Shown here piece after piece: positions 22,025 to 32,722 of a stretch of DNA of 64,000 nucleotides. The stretch comes from Saccharum officinarum (Eukaryota; Streptophyta; Magnoliopsida; Poales; Poaceae). Every line of letters starts with the position of its first letter. Position 1 is the stretch's first letter. The translations under genes and the position numbers were made by a program. Where the stretch lies: the NCBI GenBank assembly GCA_020631735.1, contig CM036159.1, positions 23,847,511 through 23,911,510 on the forward strand, written 5' to 3'. The notes below the pieces were generated by a model. The model did not search any database. It was not told where the DNA came from and saw only the letters and a program-made list of their open reading frames with translations.

Positions 22025-22364
22025 TATGCGACGCAAATAAAGGTAAGGCCAAAAGGGTCTTGGCAGTGGTATACATGTACACAGCCGTGCACACTCGAGT
22101 GGAGTACTAGCTCGGCTGGCCTGTGCAGCCTACCCACTGTCCGTGTCTGTACTGTGGAGCTTGGACCATCTATGGCGTTGCATTGCACCAACCACAGGAC
22201 CCGTTCAAACTTTTGTGTGCGGTCACTCCAAACTTCACTACTCACAGAGTACTGCACACTGGCTCCCTCGGTGTATAGCTTTTCTTGGGGACTGCAACTG
22301 CATACTCCACCGTTTGCTTGAATGCTTCCGAGCTCCTCCTGCTATCTGTGCTCTCTCTGCCCTT

Positions 22365-22638
22365 GGCCCAGTTTAGATGCCAAATATTTCTCCAAATTTT
22401 ACTGTGCAAAAAGAAGATTTTCCGTCACATCAAAATGCCGGCACATGCATGAAGTACTAAATGTAGATGAAATTAAAAACTAATTGCACAGTTTTATTGT
22501 ACTTTGCGAGACGAACGTTTTAAGCCTAATTAGTCAATTTTTGGACAATTATTACCAAATAAAAACAAAATGCTACAGTACTGCACAGTGCTACACAGTG
22601 ATTCGGCAACCGCCGAATCGGCCGAACTAAACATGGCC
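22365..22638. mobile_element. MITE with CTT target duplication
   Basis: Begins GGCCCAGTTTAGATGCC and ends GAACTAAACATGGCC, with CTT at 22362-22364 and 22639-22641. Interior is of the 'aaaaagaagattt...gcgagacgaac' subfamily. Confidence 0.75.
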
Positions 22639-22871
22639 CTTGTTTAGTTCCCAAATTCAACCCCAAATTCTACTATGCAAAAAGAAGATTTCCCATCACA
22701 TCGAAATGTCGGCAAATGCATGGAGTACTAAATGTAGATGAAATTAAAAACTAATTGCACAGTTTTATTGTACTTTGCGAGACGAACATTTTGAGCCTAA
22801 TTAGTCAAAGTTTGGACAATTTTTACCCAATACAAACGAATTCGAACAGTACGCACTCGGCATCTAAACAA
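22635..22871. mobile_element. MITE abutting the previous copy
   Basis: Starts GGCCCTTGTTTAGTTCCC, sharing its GGCC with the end of the preceding element, and ends near GGCATCTAAAC at about 22868. The right TIR is incomplete. Confidence 0.65.
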
Positions 22872-22911
22872 TGTGTAATGTGTGTAGTATGCGTGCCGGC
22901 CGCGGGGCGGC

Positions 22912-23406
22912 TAAGGATGGCAACGGGTCGGGTTCGGATCGGGTGGAGTCTCCGTGCACCCAAAACCGAAACCCAAACCCGAACCGAAAACCGATTCGGG
23001 TGGAAATTCATCACCAAAACCAAACCCGCGGATACCCGAAACCTGAACGGATACCCGAAACCCGAATGGATACCCGAAACCCGCGGATAAATATACACAT
23101 ATTCACATGTATAAATAAGAGGCAATAAATAATAAATATTTTCATGAGTCAATTTTGAATAGATTTAATAATCTAAGTAAACAAGTTATTATTAGAATAT
23201 TATAAAACATGAGTTTTAATTCCAAATGATTTATTTCGGATATCCATTGGATATCCATGGGTGAAAAACCAAACCCGAAACCGAACCCGATACCAAACCC
23301 GAAACCGAAACCGAAAACCGTGGGTGAAAAACCATCCCCAAACCCGAAACCGTAGGACCCGAAACCCACGGGTATCCGACCCGAACCCGATCCGCTGCCA
23401 TCTCTA
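22912..23406. mobile_element. hAT-type MITE with 8-bp target duplication, 495 bp
   Basis: Perfect 8-bp direct repeat GGGGCGGC at 22904-22911 and 23407-23414. Ends TAAGGATGGCAACGGGTCGG and GATCCGCTGCCATCTCTA form imperfect TIRs of hAT type. Both arms are packed with CCCGAAACC/CCGAACCC words while the centre is AT-rich. Frames running through it (Gly/Phe/Ser-rich) are translations of the repeat, not genes. Confidence 0.88.
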
Positions 23407-23516
23407 GGGGCGGCTGAGGAGGCATGCATGCTGGTAGTACAGTACTCCTACACCAGTACCGCTAGGCGCTAGTAGCTGTAGCAGGCTGCCTCAGCCTGGA
23501 ATCTCAAAGAAAGGTC

Positions 23517-23775
23517 GGCCCTTGTTTAGTTCCCAGGTTCTCCCTAAATTTCACTATGAAAAAGAAGATTTCCTGTCACATTAAAATGTCGACAAATGCA
23601 TGGAGTATTAAATGTTGATGAAATCAAAAACTAATTACACAGTTTTGTTGTACTTTGCGAGATGAACATTTTAAGCCTAGTTAGTCAAAATTTAGATAAT
23701 TTTTACCAAATACAAACGAAATGCTACAGGAATTCTGATACAGTGTTTTTCTCCCCAATTCACCGAACTAAGGCC
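23517..23775. mobile_element. MITE, 'CTTGTTTAGTTCCC' type
   Basis: Begins GGCCCTTGTTTAGTTCCC and ends CCGAACTAAGGCC, with the interior 'aaaaagaagatttcctgtca'. Its terminal GGCC is also the start of the next element. Confidence 0.7.
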
Positions 23776-23968
23776 TTGTTTAGTTGCCAAAATTTTTGGC
23801 AAAATGCAACTGTAGCATTTTCGTTGTTATTTGGCAATTAGTGTCCAATCATGGTCTAATTAGGCTTAAAAGATTCGTCTCGTCCATTTCGTCTAAACTG
23901 TATAATTACTTTTATTTTTTATCTATATTTAATGCTTCATGGCGTCCAAGATTCGATGTGAACGAGGC
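23772..23968. mobile_element. Truncated MITE
   Basis: Left end GGCCTTGTTTAGTTGCC and family core are present, but the copy stops after 'gattcgatgtgaacgaggcc' without a right TIR. Confidence 0.6.
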
Positions 23969-24068
23969 CCCAGCCGGCCGGCCAGGGCTCAGCAGGCCTG
24001 TGCGCGTCGTAGCTGGCCAGGCCAGGCTACTACTAGCCCGTTGCCTGTCCTGATCCATGGAAATCCCA

Positions 24069-24341
24069 GGCCGTGTTTAGTTGGCCAGATTTGGCGCTGC
24101 CCGAAACGCTGTAGCTACAGTGATCATCACTGTGGTATTTTGTTTTTATTTGGTAAAAATTGTCCAAACATTGATTAATTAGGCTCAAAATGTTCGTCTC
24201 GCAAAGTACAACAAAACTGTGTAATTAGTTTTTGATTTTATCTACATTTAGTACTCCATGCATGTACCGGCATTTTGATGTGATGGGGAATCTTCTTTTT
24301 TATAGTAGAATTTGGGGAAATATTTGGGATCTAAACAGGAC
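24069..24341. mobile_element. MITE, 'CGTGTTTAGTTGGCC' type
   Basis: Begins GGCCGTGTTTAGTTGGCC and ends GGATCTAAACAGGAC, with CCA at 24066-24068 and 24342-24344. Same subfamily as the copy next to the BEL1-like start codon. Confidence 0.7.
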
Positions 24342-24420
24342 CCAGCCTTTTTCTGCGCGCCTGCAATTTCTCTTGCTAGATGCTACGCTAGGCTCAAAAT
24401 CCCAGCCTTTTTGCAAAACT

Positions 24421-24659
24421 AATTGCACAGTTGCCTGTCGGAACACTGTAGCAGTTTTTGTTTTTTAGTGTAAAAAATTGTCCAAAAATTAATTAATTAG
24501 ACTCAAAATGTTCGTCTCTTAAAGTACAACAAAACTGTGCAATTAGTTTTTAATTTCATCTACATTTAGTACTCCATGCATTTGCCGACATTTTGATATG
24601 ATGGGGAATCTTCTTTTTCATAGTGAAATTTGGGTGAGAATTTGGGATCTAAACAGGCC
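24421..24659. mobile_element. Left-truncated MITE
   Basis: Interior and right end (GGATCTAAACAGGCC) match the 24069 element, but the left TIR is missing. Confidence 0.6.
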
Positions 24660-24679
24660 CATGCCAAATTTTTTCCTGA

Positions 24680-24921
24680 GACCCTGTTTAGTTCCCAGAA
24701 AATTTTGCAAAATTTTTCAGATTCCCCATCACATCGAATCTTTGGACACATGCATGAAGCATTAAATATAGATAAAAAATAAAACTAATTACACAGTTTA
24801 GACGAAATGGACGAGACGAATCTTTTAAGCCTCATTAGACCATGATTGGACACTAATTACCAAATAACAACGAAACGTGCTACTGTGTCGTTTTGCAAAT
24901 TTTTTTGCAACTAAACCGGCC
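24680..24921. mobile_element. MITE, 'CCTGTTTAGTTCCC' type
   Basis: Begins GACCCTGTTTAGTTCCC and ends GCAACTAAACCGGCC, with core 'catcgaatctttggacacat'. It abuts the next copy, sharing GGCC. Confidence 0.7.
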
Positions 24922-25167
24922 CTAAATTTCATTATGCAAAAAGAAGATTCCATATTACATCAAAATACCGGCATATGTATGGAGTAATAAATGTAGATGA
25001 AATCAAAAACTAATTACACAATTTTATTGTACTTTACGAGACAAACGTTTTGAGCCTAATTAATCAATGTTCAGACAATTTTTACCAAATAAAAACAAAA
25101 TGGTATTGTATGTTAAAGTAGAGCACAGTAATTCGACCGGCCCCAATTTCAGCCAACTAAACCAGGC
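24918..25167. mobile_element. MITE fragment, 'aaaaagaagatt' subfamily
   Basis: Starts GGCCCTAAATTTCATTATGC and ends CCAACTAAACCAGG. The left TIR is degraded. Confidence 0.6.
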
Positions 25168-25283
25168 TCAAGTTGGTTGGGATGCACGGTGCACATGAGT
25201 ACGTACACATGACATGGCATGCTAGTATGCTCTTATTAAGAGCAAGCCTAATAATAAAAACTAAGCATTTGGCTATAAGTTAA

Positions 25284-25515
25284 GGTTGTGTTTAGTTGAG
25301 GGTGAAAATGCTGAAAAGTGTCCTGTAGCATGTTTTGGTTTTATTTGGTAAATAGTATCTAATCATGGAGTATTTTGGTTCGAAAGATTCGTCTCGCGAT
25401 ATTCTACCAAACTGTGAAATTAATTATTTTTATCTATATTTAATACTCCATGCATGTGTCTAAATATTCGATGTGATGACAAACTTTGGACCAAATTTTG
25501 GATCTAAACACAGCC
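25284..25515. mobile_element. Tourist-like MITE with TAA target duplication
   Basis: Begins GGTTGTGTTTAGTTGAG and ends GATCTAAACACAGCC. TAA at 25281-25283 and 25516-25518. Confidence 0.8.
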
Positions 25516-25532
25516 TAAATTGTACTCTCTTT

Positions 25533-25660
25533 GGCTCTGTTCATCCGGCTTATAATCCGTATTTTTCAGCTTGTCTTTTCAGTCGGAACAGTATTTTCTC
25601 TCACAACAAATCAGCCAACAGTGTTTTTCAGCCGGTTTATCAGCACAGCCGAATGGGGCC
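25533..25660. mobile_element. Short hairpin MITE (128 bp), 'GCTCTGTTC' family
   Basis: Starts GGCTCTGTTCATCCGGC and ends CAGCCGAATGGGGCC, with TTT on both sides. The interior is self-complementary ('tcagcc', 'ttatcag', 'cggaacag'). A relative is at 49585-49693. Confidence 0.6.
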
Positions 25661-25789
25661 TTTGTCCTCAATTAACTGTCATCGTTGGTTTCCGTGCCAA
25701 AAGTTTGACTCGATTTGTAGAAGATACGTGCAATATTTGTATCTCTAAATAAATTTATTAAAAAACTAGATTTCAATATCTATCTAATG

Positions 25790-25798
<9 letters not shown>

Positions 25799-25873
<75 letters not shown>

Positions 25874-25876
25874 GAC
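25799..25876. repeat. (TA)n microsatellite with (CA)n tail
   Basis: About 65 bp of AT alternation followed by cacacacaga. Confidence 0.95.
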
Positions 25877-25880
25877 ACGT

Positions 25881-25905
25881 TATTCTACACCCTAGGTGTA
25901 GAATA
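25881..25905. repeat. Perfect 11-bp-arm palindrome TATTCTACACC / GGTGTAGAATA
   Basis: Arms 25881-25891 and 25895-25905 with a 3-nt loop. A third copy of the left arm follows directly at 25906-25916. It sits beside the microsatellite. Confidence 0.85.
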
Positions 25906-26073
25906 CTATTCTACACCGAGCTGTTATACTGAACAAAATTTAGTAATGTTCAGTAGTCGCGTTGCAGTATTATTCAGTATTTCTAGGTACTGGCGTAGTA
26001 CTGACTGATACTGAACACGGTTCAGTAGTACTCGATATTTTTTTAGGTCAGTTTTGGCTATATATATATATAT

Positions 26074-26127
26074 GTCGTTTTCGTTTTATCAGAAAACGAA
26101 AACGACAGATATTTAGGGATGGAGGGA
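26074..26127. repeat. 14-bp-arm hairpin next to a Stowaway-like terminus
   Basis: GTCGTTTTCGTTTT at 26074-26087 and its exact complement at 26093-26106 with loop atcag. This is followed by 'tatttagggatggagggagta', the inward reading of a Stowaway end. Only one end is found, so it is likely a truncated Stowaway. Confidence 0.6.
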
Positions 26128-26784
26128 GTAATAGTTAAATTATACAATAGTGGTCTTTTATTCATCTATAAAATTTTTCTTTTATTGTTACCTTTATCCA
26201 CATCTCACCTTCTCTTTTTTTAGTCCTCTCACATCACTTGTTGTGTGAACCCACTGCTTGCATGAGAGCTAAACTTTCCCCTCCCTCCTCTCTTCTCTCT
26301 TCTACATAAGTATTTACTTGGTTATATTATAAGATAATTATTGTCCTTGCTATAACATAGCTTGACTTGGCTTCTTCAACTTGACCCAAACCTGTTGTGG
26401 TGTGTTGTGCTTGTACACACTATTGTTCAGTTATACTCTCTTCGTCCCATAAAAAGTAGACAAAAGAAGTGATCAAATATTATTCTCACTGTCCAATAAG
26501 TTAAATATTTTTAGTTTTGATCAACTATATATCAGAGAATATTAATAATTATGGTATATAATAAGTGTCATTAGATAAACGTTGAATGTATTTTAAAATA
26601 ATTTTTTTAGAGATATAAATGTTGTTTATATTTTGTATAAACCTAATCAAACTCAAGCCTGTAGTAAGCATTTGGGCATGGCCATGAATGGAGTAGTCAC
26701 CAACCAACACCTATCACAGTCGATGGTCGTGGACATACCAAGACGGATGTGATGGATGATGAACACACCCACATCGACCGATCT
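26128..26784. other. Intergenic; degenerate Stowaway terminus near 26438
   Basis: 'actctcttcgtcccataaaa' at about 26436 resembles a single Stowaway end with no partner. The rest is unremarkable AT-rich sequence. Confidence 0.35.
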
Positions 26785-27004
26785 GGGACTTGTTTAGATG
26801 AGAAAAAGTTTTTTTTTTTTGAAAATGTCACATCGGATGTTCTATGCGATATCGAAAGGGTTTTCTGATACTAATAAAAAAACTAATTACATAGCTTGTC
26901 TGAAAACCGCGAGACGAATTTATTAAGCCTAATTAATCCGTCATTAGCATATTTGTTACTGTAGTAGGATTTGATGTGATAGTTTTAGATGAAAAGTTTT
27001 TGAG
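26785..27004. mobile_element. Diverged MITE fragment
   Basis: Begins GGGACTTGTTTAGATGAG, with core 'gcgagacgaatttattaagcc'. The right TIR is not found and it runs into the next copy. Same subfamily as 49971-50266. Confidence 0.55.
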
Positions 27005-27240
27005 GGCCTGTTTAGTTCCCAAAATTTTTTCCAAAAAACTACAGTAACGAATCTTTAGACACATGCATGGAGTATTAAACGTGGACGAAAAAATAATAAT
27101 TACACGGTTTGGTAAAAAATCACGAGACGAATCTTTTAAGCCTAGTTAGTCTATGATTGGACACTAATTATCAAATAACAACGAAAATGCTACAGTAGTT
27201 TTTTGCAAATTTTTTGGGAACTAAACAGGTAAACAAGGCC
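27005..27240. mobile_element. MITE, 'GGCCTGTTTAGTTCCC' type
   Basis: Left TIR GGCCTGTTTAGTTCCC. The right end GGAACTAAACAGG is followed by a second 'taaacaaggcc', as if two terminal copies were stacked. Target duplication unclear. Confidence 0.65.
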
Positions 27241-27297
27241 CTGCTAGACATGCGAGAGCGAGGCAAACAGTGGTGGAAAGGAGTTAAGGAGTCTGAG

Positions 27298-27526
27298 GGT
27301 GTGTTTAGTTTGCAAAAATTTTTAGCTTTGGCTATTGTAGCATTTTCGTTTGTATTTATCAATTAGTGTCCAATCATGGAATAATTAGGCTCAAAAGATT
27401 CGTCTCGTGGTTTTCTACCAAACTATATAATTAGTTTTTTTCGTCTACATTTAATGCTTCATACATGTATCTAAACATTCGATGTGACGGAGGATCTTGA
27501 AATTTTTTTTGGCAATAAACATGGCC
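27298..27526. mobile_element. MITE, 'GTGTTTAGTTTGC' type
   Basis: Begins GGTGTGTTTAGTTTGC and ends CAATAAACATGGCC, with core 'gattcgtctcgtgg' as in the 6272 copy. Confidence 0.65.
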
Positions 27527-27528
27527 TA

Positions 27529-27978
27529 GGCTGTGTTTAGATGGGGCTGTAAAATTTTTGGAAGCACAGTAACTCTTTCGTTTTTATTTGACAATTAGTG
27601 TCTAATCATGGGCTAATTAGGTTCGAAAGATTCGTCTCGTGATATACAACCAAACTGTATAATTAGTTTTTTTTTATCTATATTTAATGCCCCATACATG
27701 TGTCAAAGATTCGATGTGACGGTAAATCTTATAAATTTTGTGTTTAGATGGTTGTAAAGTGTGTGTAAAGTTCCTGTAGCACTTTTCGTTGTTATTTGGT
27801 AAAATTTATCCAATCATGGACTAACTAGGCTCAAAAGATTCGTCTCGACATTTACAGACAAACTGTGCAATTAGTTATTTTTTTACCTACATTTAATGTT
27901 CAATGCATGCGTCCAAAGATTTGATGTGACGGGAAATCTTGTAAAATTTTTGAAATTTTGAAGAAACTAAACACTGCC
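27529..27978. mobile_element. Two abutting MITEs
   Basis: First unit from GGCTGTGTTTAGATGG to about 27739 ('atcttataaatttt', right TIR lost). Second unit from 'gtgtttagatggttgtaaag' at about 27740 to AACTAAACACTGCC at 27978. The second matches the tandem pair at 21554-22024. Confidence 0.6.
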
Positions 27979-27981
27979 TAA

Positions 27982-28211
27982 GGGGGTGTTTGGTTTGGGG
28001 TGTTAAAGCTTAACAAACATTGTAGCATTTTCGTTTTATTTGACAAAAAGTTTCCAATTTTGGATTAATTAGGCTTAATAGATTCGTCTCGTAAATTACT
28101 CCTAATCTGTGCCGACATGCATGCAATTAGTCTACATTTAGTACTCCATGCATTCGAGGGAATATTGATGTGACGAGTGTTAAACTTTAACAAACCGTAA
28201 CAAACACGCCC
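27982..28211. mobile_element. Tourist-like MITE, 'GTGTTTGGTTTGG' type
   Basis: Left end GGGGGTGTTTGGTTTGG, right end AACAAACACGCCC, TAA at 27979-27981 and 28212-28214. The interior has 'gttaaagcttaacaaac' near one end and its complement near the other. Confidence 0.85.
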
Positions 28212-29546
28212 TAAGTCAGGTGGATACTGATTGGACAGGTCCTAACAGAAGAGAGTGACCGATGCTGTTTGTTTTTGGGGAGCAGTGCGCTACCCTTTCT
28301 GCTGCTTCAGGTGATGGCAAGCATGATCCATCCATCTCTACAGTCACGTTCAAAACCAGCCCTGCAGTGCAGTCTCCTGCAGTCCTGCTCGATTCGATTT
28401 GAGCGGTTGAGCCCCACCCCACGTTTGACCACGCCACGCGCACTTCCCATTTGAAGAAACCTGAATGAAATATCTGCTGAATGGAGCTTCATGCGTTTGG
28501 TTTGGAGTACATTAACACTTCTTCCATCCTTCCTCTGGTTTCGGAAGATGAGCAGGTTAGGAAATTTGCAATTTAAAACTATGCCAATTTAGCTGACTCC
28601 AAAACTTAGATGCCAGTTTAGTTTAGTTTCCCTTGCAAACAAAAGGAACACCAAGACTAGTTTTAAGACGAACTTCACTCCAAAAATGTAAGACCTGACG
28701 ACTGATCAATGATCATCAGTCCAATTTGCGCGGTAATCAGCTCCGTGGCAAATCCAACCCCACGGGACTACGGGAGCATCATTTTTCCGGACCCACCTGA
28801 CAGCAACAGGCCCGCATTTACTCGTACAAATACTGCTACAAGCCATTCTCTGGGGCACCATCAGTACCTTATCCTCCACAGAGACGGGGTACATGCCAAA
28901 ATTGCCCTGAAAATGACTTGGTTGACATACACAAAAGTTTCAAGAAAACATACTTACCAATAGTATATAAGAACACATATTGGTTTCAGTGAGAACTGAA
29001 GACAAAAGTTCCAGTGATAAGCTTGCAGCATAATAAAAATAGGAATTCGCATTTCAAAACGAACAGCATGCTTTAACTCATATCGCAGAGATTAAAGGTA
29101 AAAGACAGCAGCTGGTCCCAACACCAGTGACATAAAGCTTGAAGCGTGCACTTGCAATCGAAGGTTGAAGATTCTCCTGCAACCGTTTCAATTTAACACC
29201 CCCCTCCCCTCCCCCTTTTTTTTTGTTCAACAGCCTGCACAGTATATTACCTGGATCATAAGTGCTCATTACAGGTAAATCTATTTTGACAGCATGGCCC
29301 TTAAATACTAGTATTTTACACGTATAAATGTATTCCATCTTTACAGGATTTCTTTACCGCTATCACCCCCCCTCCCCCACTAAATTTACATAACATTTAC
29401 GCTATAATATACCTCCGCCCCTTCTGTACCCCAATTGCAACTACAGCTAAAGTTCCACGCCTGAAAATTCAGTCCAGGCGTGTCATTCGTCATGGCACTA
29501 CAAATGACAATCACTTCCCCACGTTTTCCAGTGGGCGAGCTGAAAT
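28212..29546. other. 3' flank of the long BEL1-like gene and intergenic sequence
   Basis: No coding frame supported. 29340-29546 is probably 3' UTR of the minus-strand homeobox gene. A poly-C/poly-T stretch at 29197-29224 is low complexity. Confidence 0.4.
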
Positions 29547-32500
29547 TCAGGCCACGAAATCATGCATCAGAGGTGACGGCTCAAACCGCTGCCGTTGTTG
29601 TTGATCTATTTGGCCAGCCGAATCATACTCTGAAGACGTGGAGGCAACGTTGAGAGGAGCTGTGGCGTTGTAGATGTCTTGGTCTCTGACTCCGGGGAAG
29701 CCTGGCTGGGTGTTTGGTGGGACTGAGAGGCTGTTCTCGGCGTGTTGCAAACCCAGCGTCAGTGAGACGTTGTTGTTCCCGTACCTCCCAAACTCTGCCA
29801 TGTGGTATGCCATGAACCGCGTGCTCTCATCCGAGTGATGAGTGACGGCATCATGGAGGAGACCGCTGCCATCGGTTTCACCCGCTCTCTGGGCCTTCAG
29901 CATCAGGCTCATGAAGCTGTCATCGGGGTTGGCCTCGTTGTGGAAGCCGCCAGCTGGTGCTCCACTAAAGCTCATCATTCCACCAACATTGGCTTTGGAT
30001 TCGTCAAGCTGGCTGGTTTGGCAAACCTGGCTTGTCGAGGTCTTCAGGTCCTCCTTTTCTTCCGAAGATGGTGCTTTGTCCTTGTTTCGCTGCCCATTGT
30101 CAGAGGAAGAGTTGGAGTCTAGCTCTGCCTCACCAACCTCTTCTTTGTACATGTCTTCGATCATTGGCTTCCACAGCCGGACACGAGCATTGATGAACCA
30201 ATTTGAAATCTAGAAGAGAACAGCACATATGAATTTCAGTAAATATCTTTTCCATTATTCGATACAGAATACAAACTACTAAAAGGACAGTAGGTCATCA
30301 GATCAAATACTAAACAGAATTAGTGTGTTGTTCTGGAAAAGATCAACTGCAGAGTTTATTTTAAAGTTTTTGTCGATGGAACAAAATTTAGAATATGTTT
30401 GTACCATGTAGTTCTTTTTAAACAACTTAAATTAGTTCTTTCAAAACATACCCATTGATTTTAATATTACTAAGGCAGGCTAATGATTTGCAAAATTGAT
30501 GCGGTAGCTAGTCTCCCTACTAGCTAATAAGAGAAAACATATCTTAAGCAAATAGAAAATACCTGACTTCTTGTTAACCCAGTTTGTCTCGATAACATTA
30601 TCTTTTCGGAATCTTTTGGATACCTAAGAGTGTCAGAGTGTCATGAGAACAAATGAAAAAAAGGGTGAGTGAACATATCTCTAAGCTAAACGAAAAAACT
30701 TACGGGTGAAGGAAGTGTTCAAAAAGCCAAGCCCGGAGAATTGAGACTGAATTTTCAGGTAGTCCCCTCTGTGGCCTCCAAGCATTTTGCTGTAGCATAC
30801 CATACTGCTGGAAAGCTCGCTGTTGCCTTATTTGCTGATCGATATAACGAAGGCGAGTTAGTTTGCCCTCTTTGCCAGATGTATTGTCATCCTCTCCAAG
30901 TTTCTTCCGGATAACACTAATTTGATCATTGATAGCATCCTTTAGACATCGGAAATGCCGTGAGATTGTCTGGAGGGCAACTGCAGTATAAGGCTTGGCA
31001 GCTCCAGAACCAGCAACCATATCGAACGATGACATTACAAGTTGCATCTGATGATAATAGTGTTTGTACTTTCGATCCACCTGAAAGTAAATTTCAATTT
31101 GATCTTAAAAATTCAGACATACTGGATACCGCATTTAGCGAAACAATCAAAGTAAATTTCAATTTCAATCTGATCGATCCCATGTTAAGACCAATTTTGT
31201 ATTGCTGAGGAAAAAATATTTATGCACCCATCTGACATTTTAATGGGGTAACGTGACCTTCTGCATTTGGTGGTGATCTTGTCCTGAATAACAGTTCTGT
31301 GGATACAGCTGTTCCTATTCCAAATATGCTCATTGCTTGTTTAGAGGACCTTTAGTTAAAAAAAACATGCTATCTATAGGTTCAAGCCATGTTAAATGGA
31401 TTGTGGGCACCTAGGCATTATAAAGAAGGCTAGACTCACCTAAACTAACAACTTTTGACCAGTCCTCCCAGCTTTTTCAAGAACTCAACTCGTGAAGCTC
31501 ATGGAGCTGAACCATTGTAAATGACCTCTGGATCAGGAACCAACTATTGGACTCAGTATTTAGGCCACAACTTAAACAGAACAGATAGGGTTGGGATTCC
31601 TCAAATATTTTTCTAAGAACAGAAGGCAGAAAATGGAGTTGACTTCTGACATATGAGAAAAAGTAATACGCAGCCGTCCCTAGATAAATTATTAGTTTAT
31701 CAAAATTCATATTAGAATATCAAAATGATTATAGGTGAAACTAATCATTGCAAACTAGTCTATGGATCTTCACGTGGATTACCTCTACACTCGACAGCGA
31801 CAAATCTAGCAAAAGCAAACGTTATAATACTGCAAGTTTGGTTTTTAATGGTAAGGTACAAGTGCAGTAGAACACACACCTCGTCCAACATTGCCATAAG
31901 TTTCGCCATCTTATTCTGGAGCTCTTGTTTCTCAGCAGTCGAAAGCTCGGCTGCTGCATTGGCACCAGACTCTTGTGGATCCGAAGATACTCCCTCACTT
32001 TTAGTCCCCCCATCAGTCTCTTTTCCATCTGCCTTTCCTGCTTCAGCAGGGCCTTTATCTGTTTTCTGTTTAACACTCTTCCAAACACTGACAATCTCAT
32101 CAAGCAACTCCTGTGCTGCCTTCAGATACTTAGAGTTCCGGATTGCCTGTGAGGCCTCAGACTGCATATTCTTCATTCTGTTGTCATCACCCTGGTAAGA
32201 ATTTAGTGTCAGTAAATCTTGCTTTGCAGACCAGTATGGATAGGAAGGCGCCAAGATATGTGTATTGAGGCTCAGAGACAGCCCTTGGCCTGGTGCTGAT
32301 GGAACACTTGAGTTGTGGTTGTTTAACATGCCAAACTCGAGCTGTGCAGTGCTATGGGCATCATTGTGGATGAGATCACTGCCACTGCTGTGTGCACCAT
32401 CCATCAAATGCATCAACATCTCATTTCTCATATCTTTCAAAGGACCAAAAGAGCGCTGCTCTGTGAGCGAAGTGCCCATGTTAGTAGCTTCATTGGATGA

Positions 32501-32722
32501 TGAATCATGTGACATTGCTGAAGGATGACCAGTAAGTTCCATGAAATTCTGCTGAGGCTGGACAATTCCACTAAATTCTGTATAAGGTCCAGAAGATGCA
32601 TTGTTCGGATAAAGGAAGTTCCCAAGGGCTAATGGCACGGGATATGATGCATTGCCTGACTCTGTTGAGTACATTGTTTGTGAATCTCTTTCACTGCCAG
32701 GGCTCGAGTAATAAGTAGCCAT
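29547..32722 (-). CDS. BEL1-like TALE homeodomain transcription factor, long form (4 exons, 647 aa; BLH1-like)
   Basis: Minus-strand exons: 32722-31880, 31080-30704, 30623-30563 (61 nt), 30209-29547. Introns of 799, 80 and 353 nt have GT-AG borders, and every phase matches the short BEL1-like gene at 18833-20231. LSLSL-type motif near 148-152; SKY box 196-209 ([13 protein letters not shown]); BELL helix from about 260 to 340; homeodomain about 382-444 with PYP at 407-409 and WFIN at 431-434; ZIBEL-like VSLTLGL at 575-581. All expected parts of a BEL1 protein are present in order and the length is normal. The likely role is a nuclear KNOX-interacting regulator of meristem and inflorescence patterning; the BLH1-like subgroup is inferred from overall resemblance. 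The start is the only good ATG ahead of the conserved N-terminus ([10 protein letters not shown]). No frameshift or missing residue is seen. Its GC content is much lower than that of the short neighbour. Confidence 0.97.

Noticed and set aside
22912..23100. Possible CRISPR-like or telomere-like array from CCCGAAACC repeats
   Set aside because: Repeats are degenerate, without uniform spacers, and lie inside a TIR/TSD-bounded element in a plant genome; not telomeric (TTTAGGG) sequence.
23142..23429. Gly/Phe-rich 'structural protein' ORF
   Set aside because: It is the CCCGAAAC-repeat arm of the hAT MITE read in frame.
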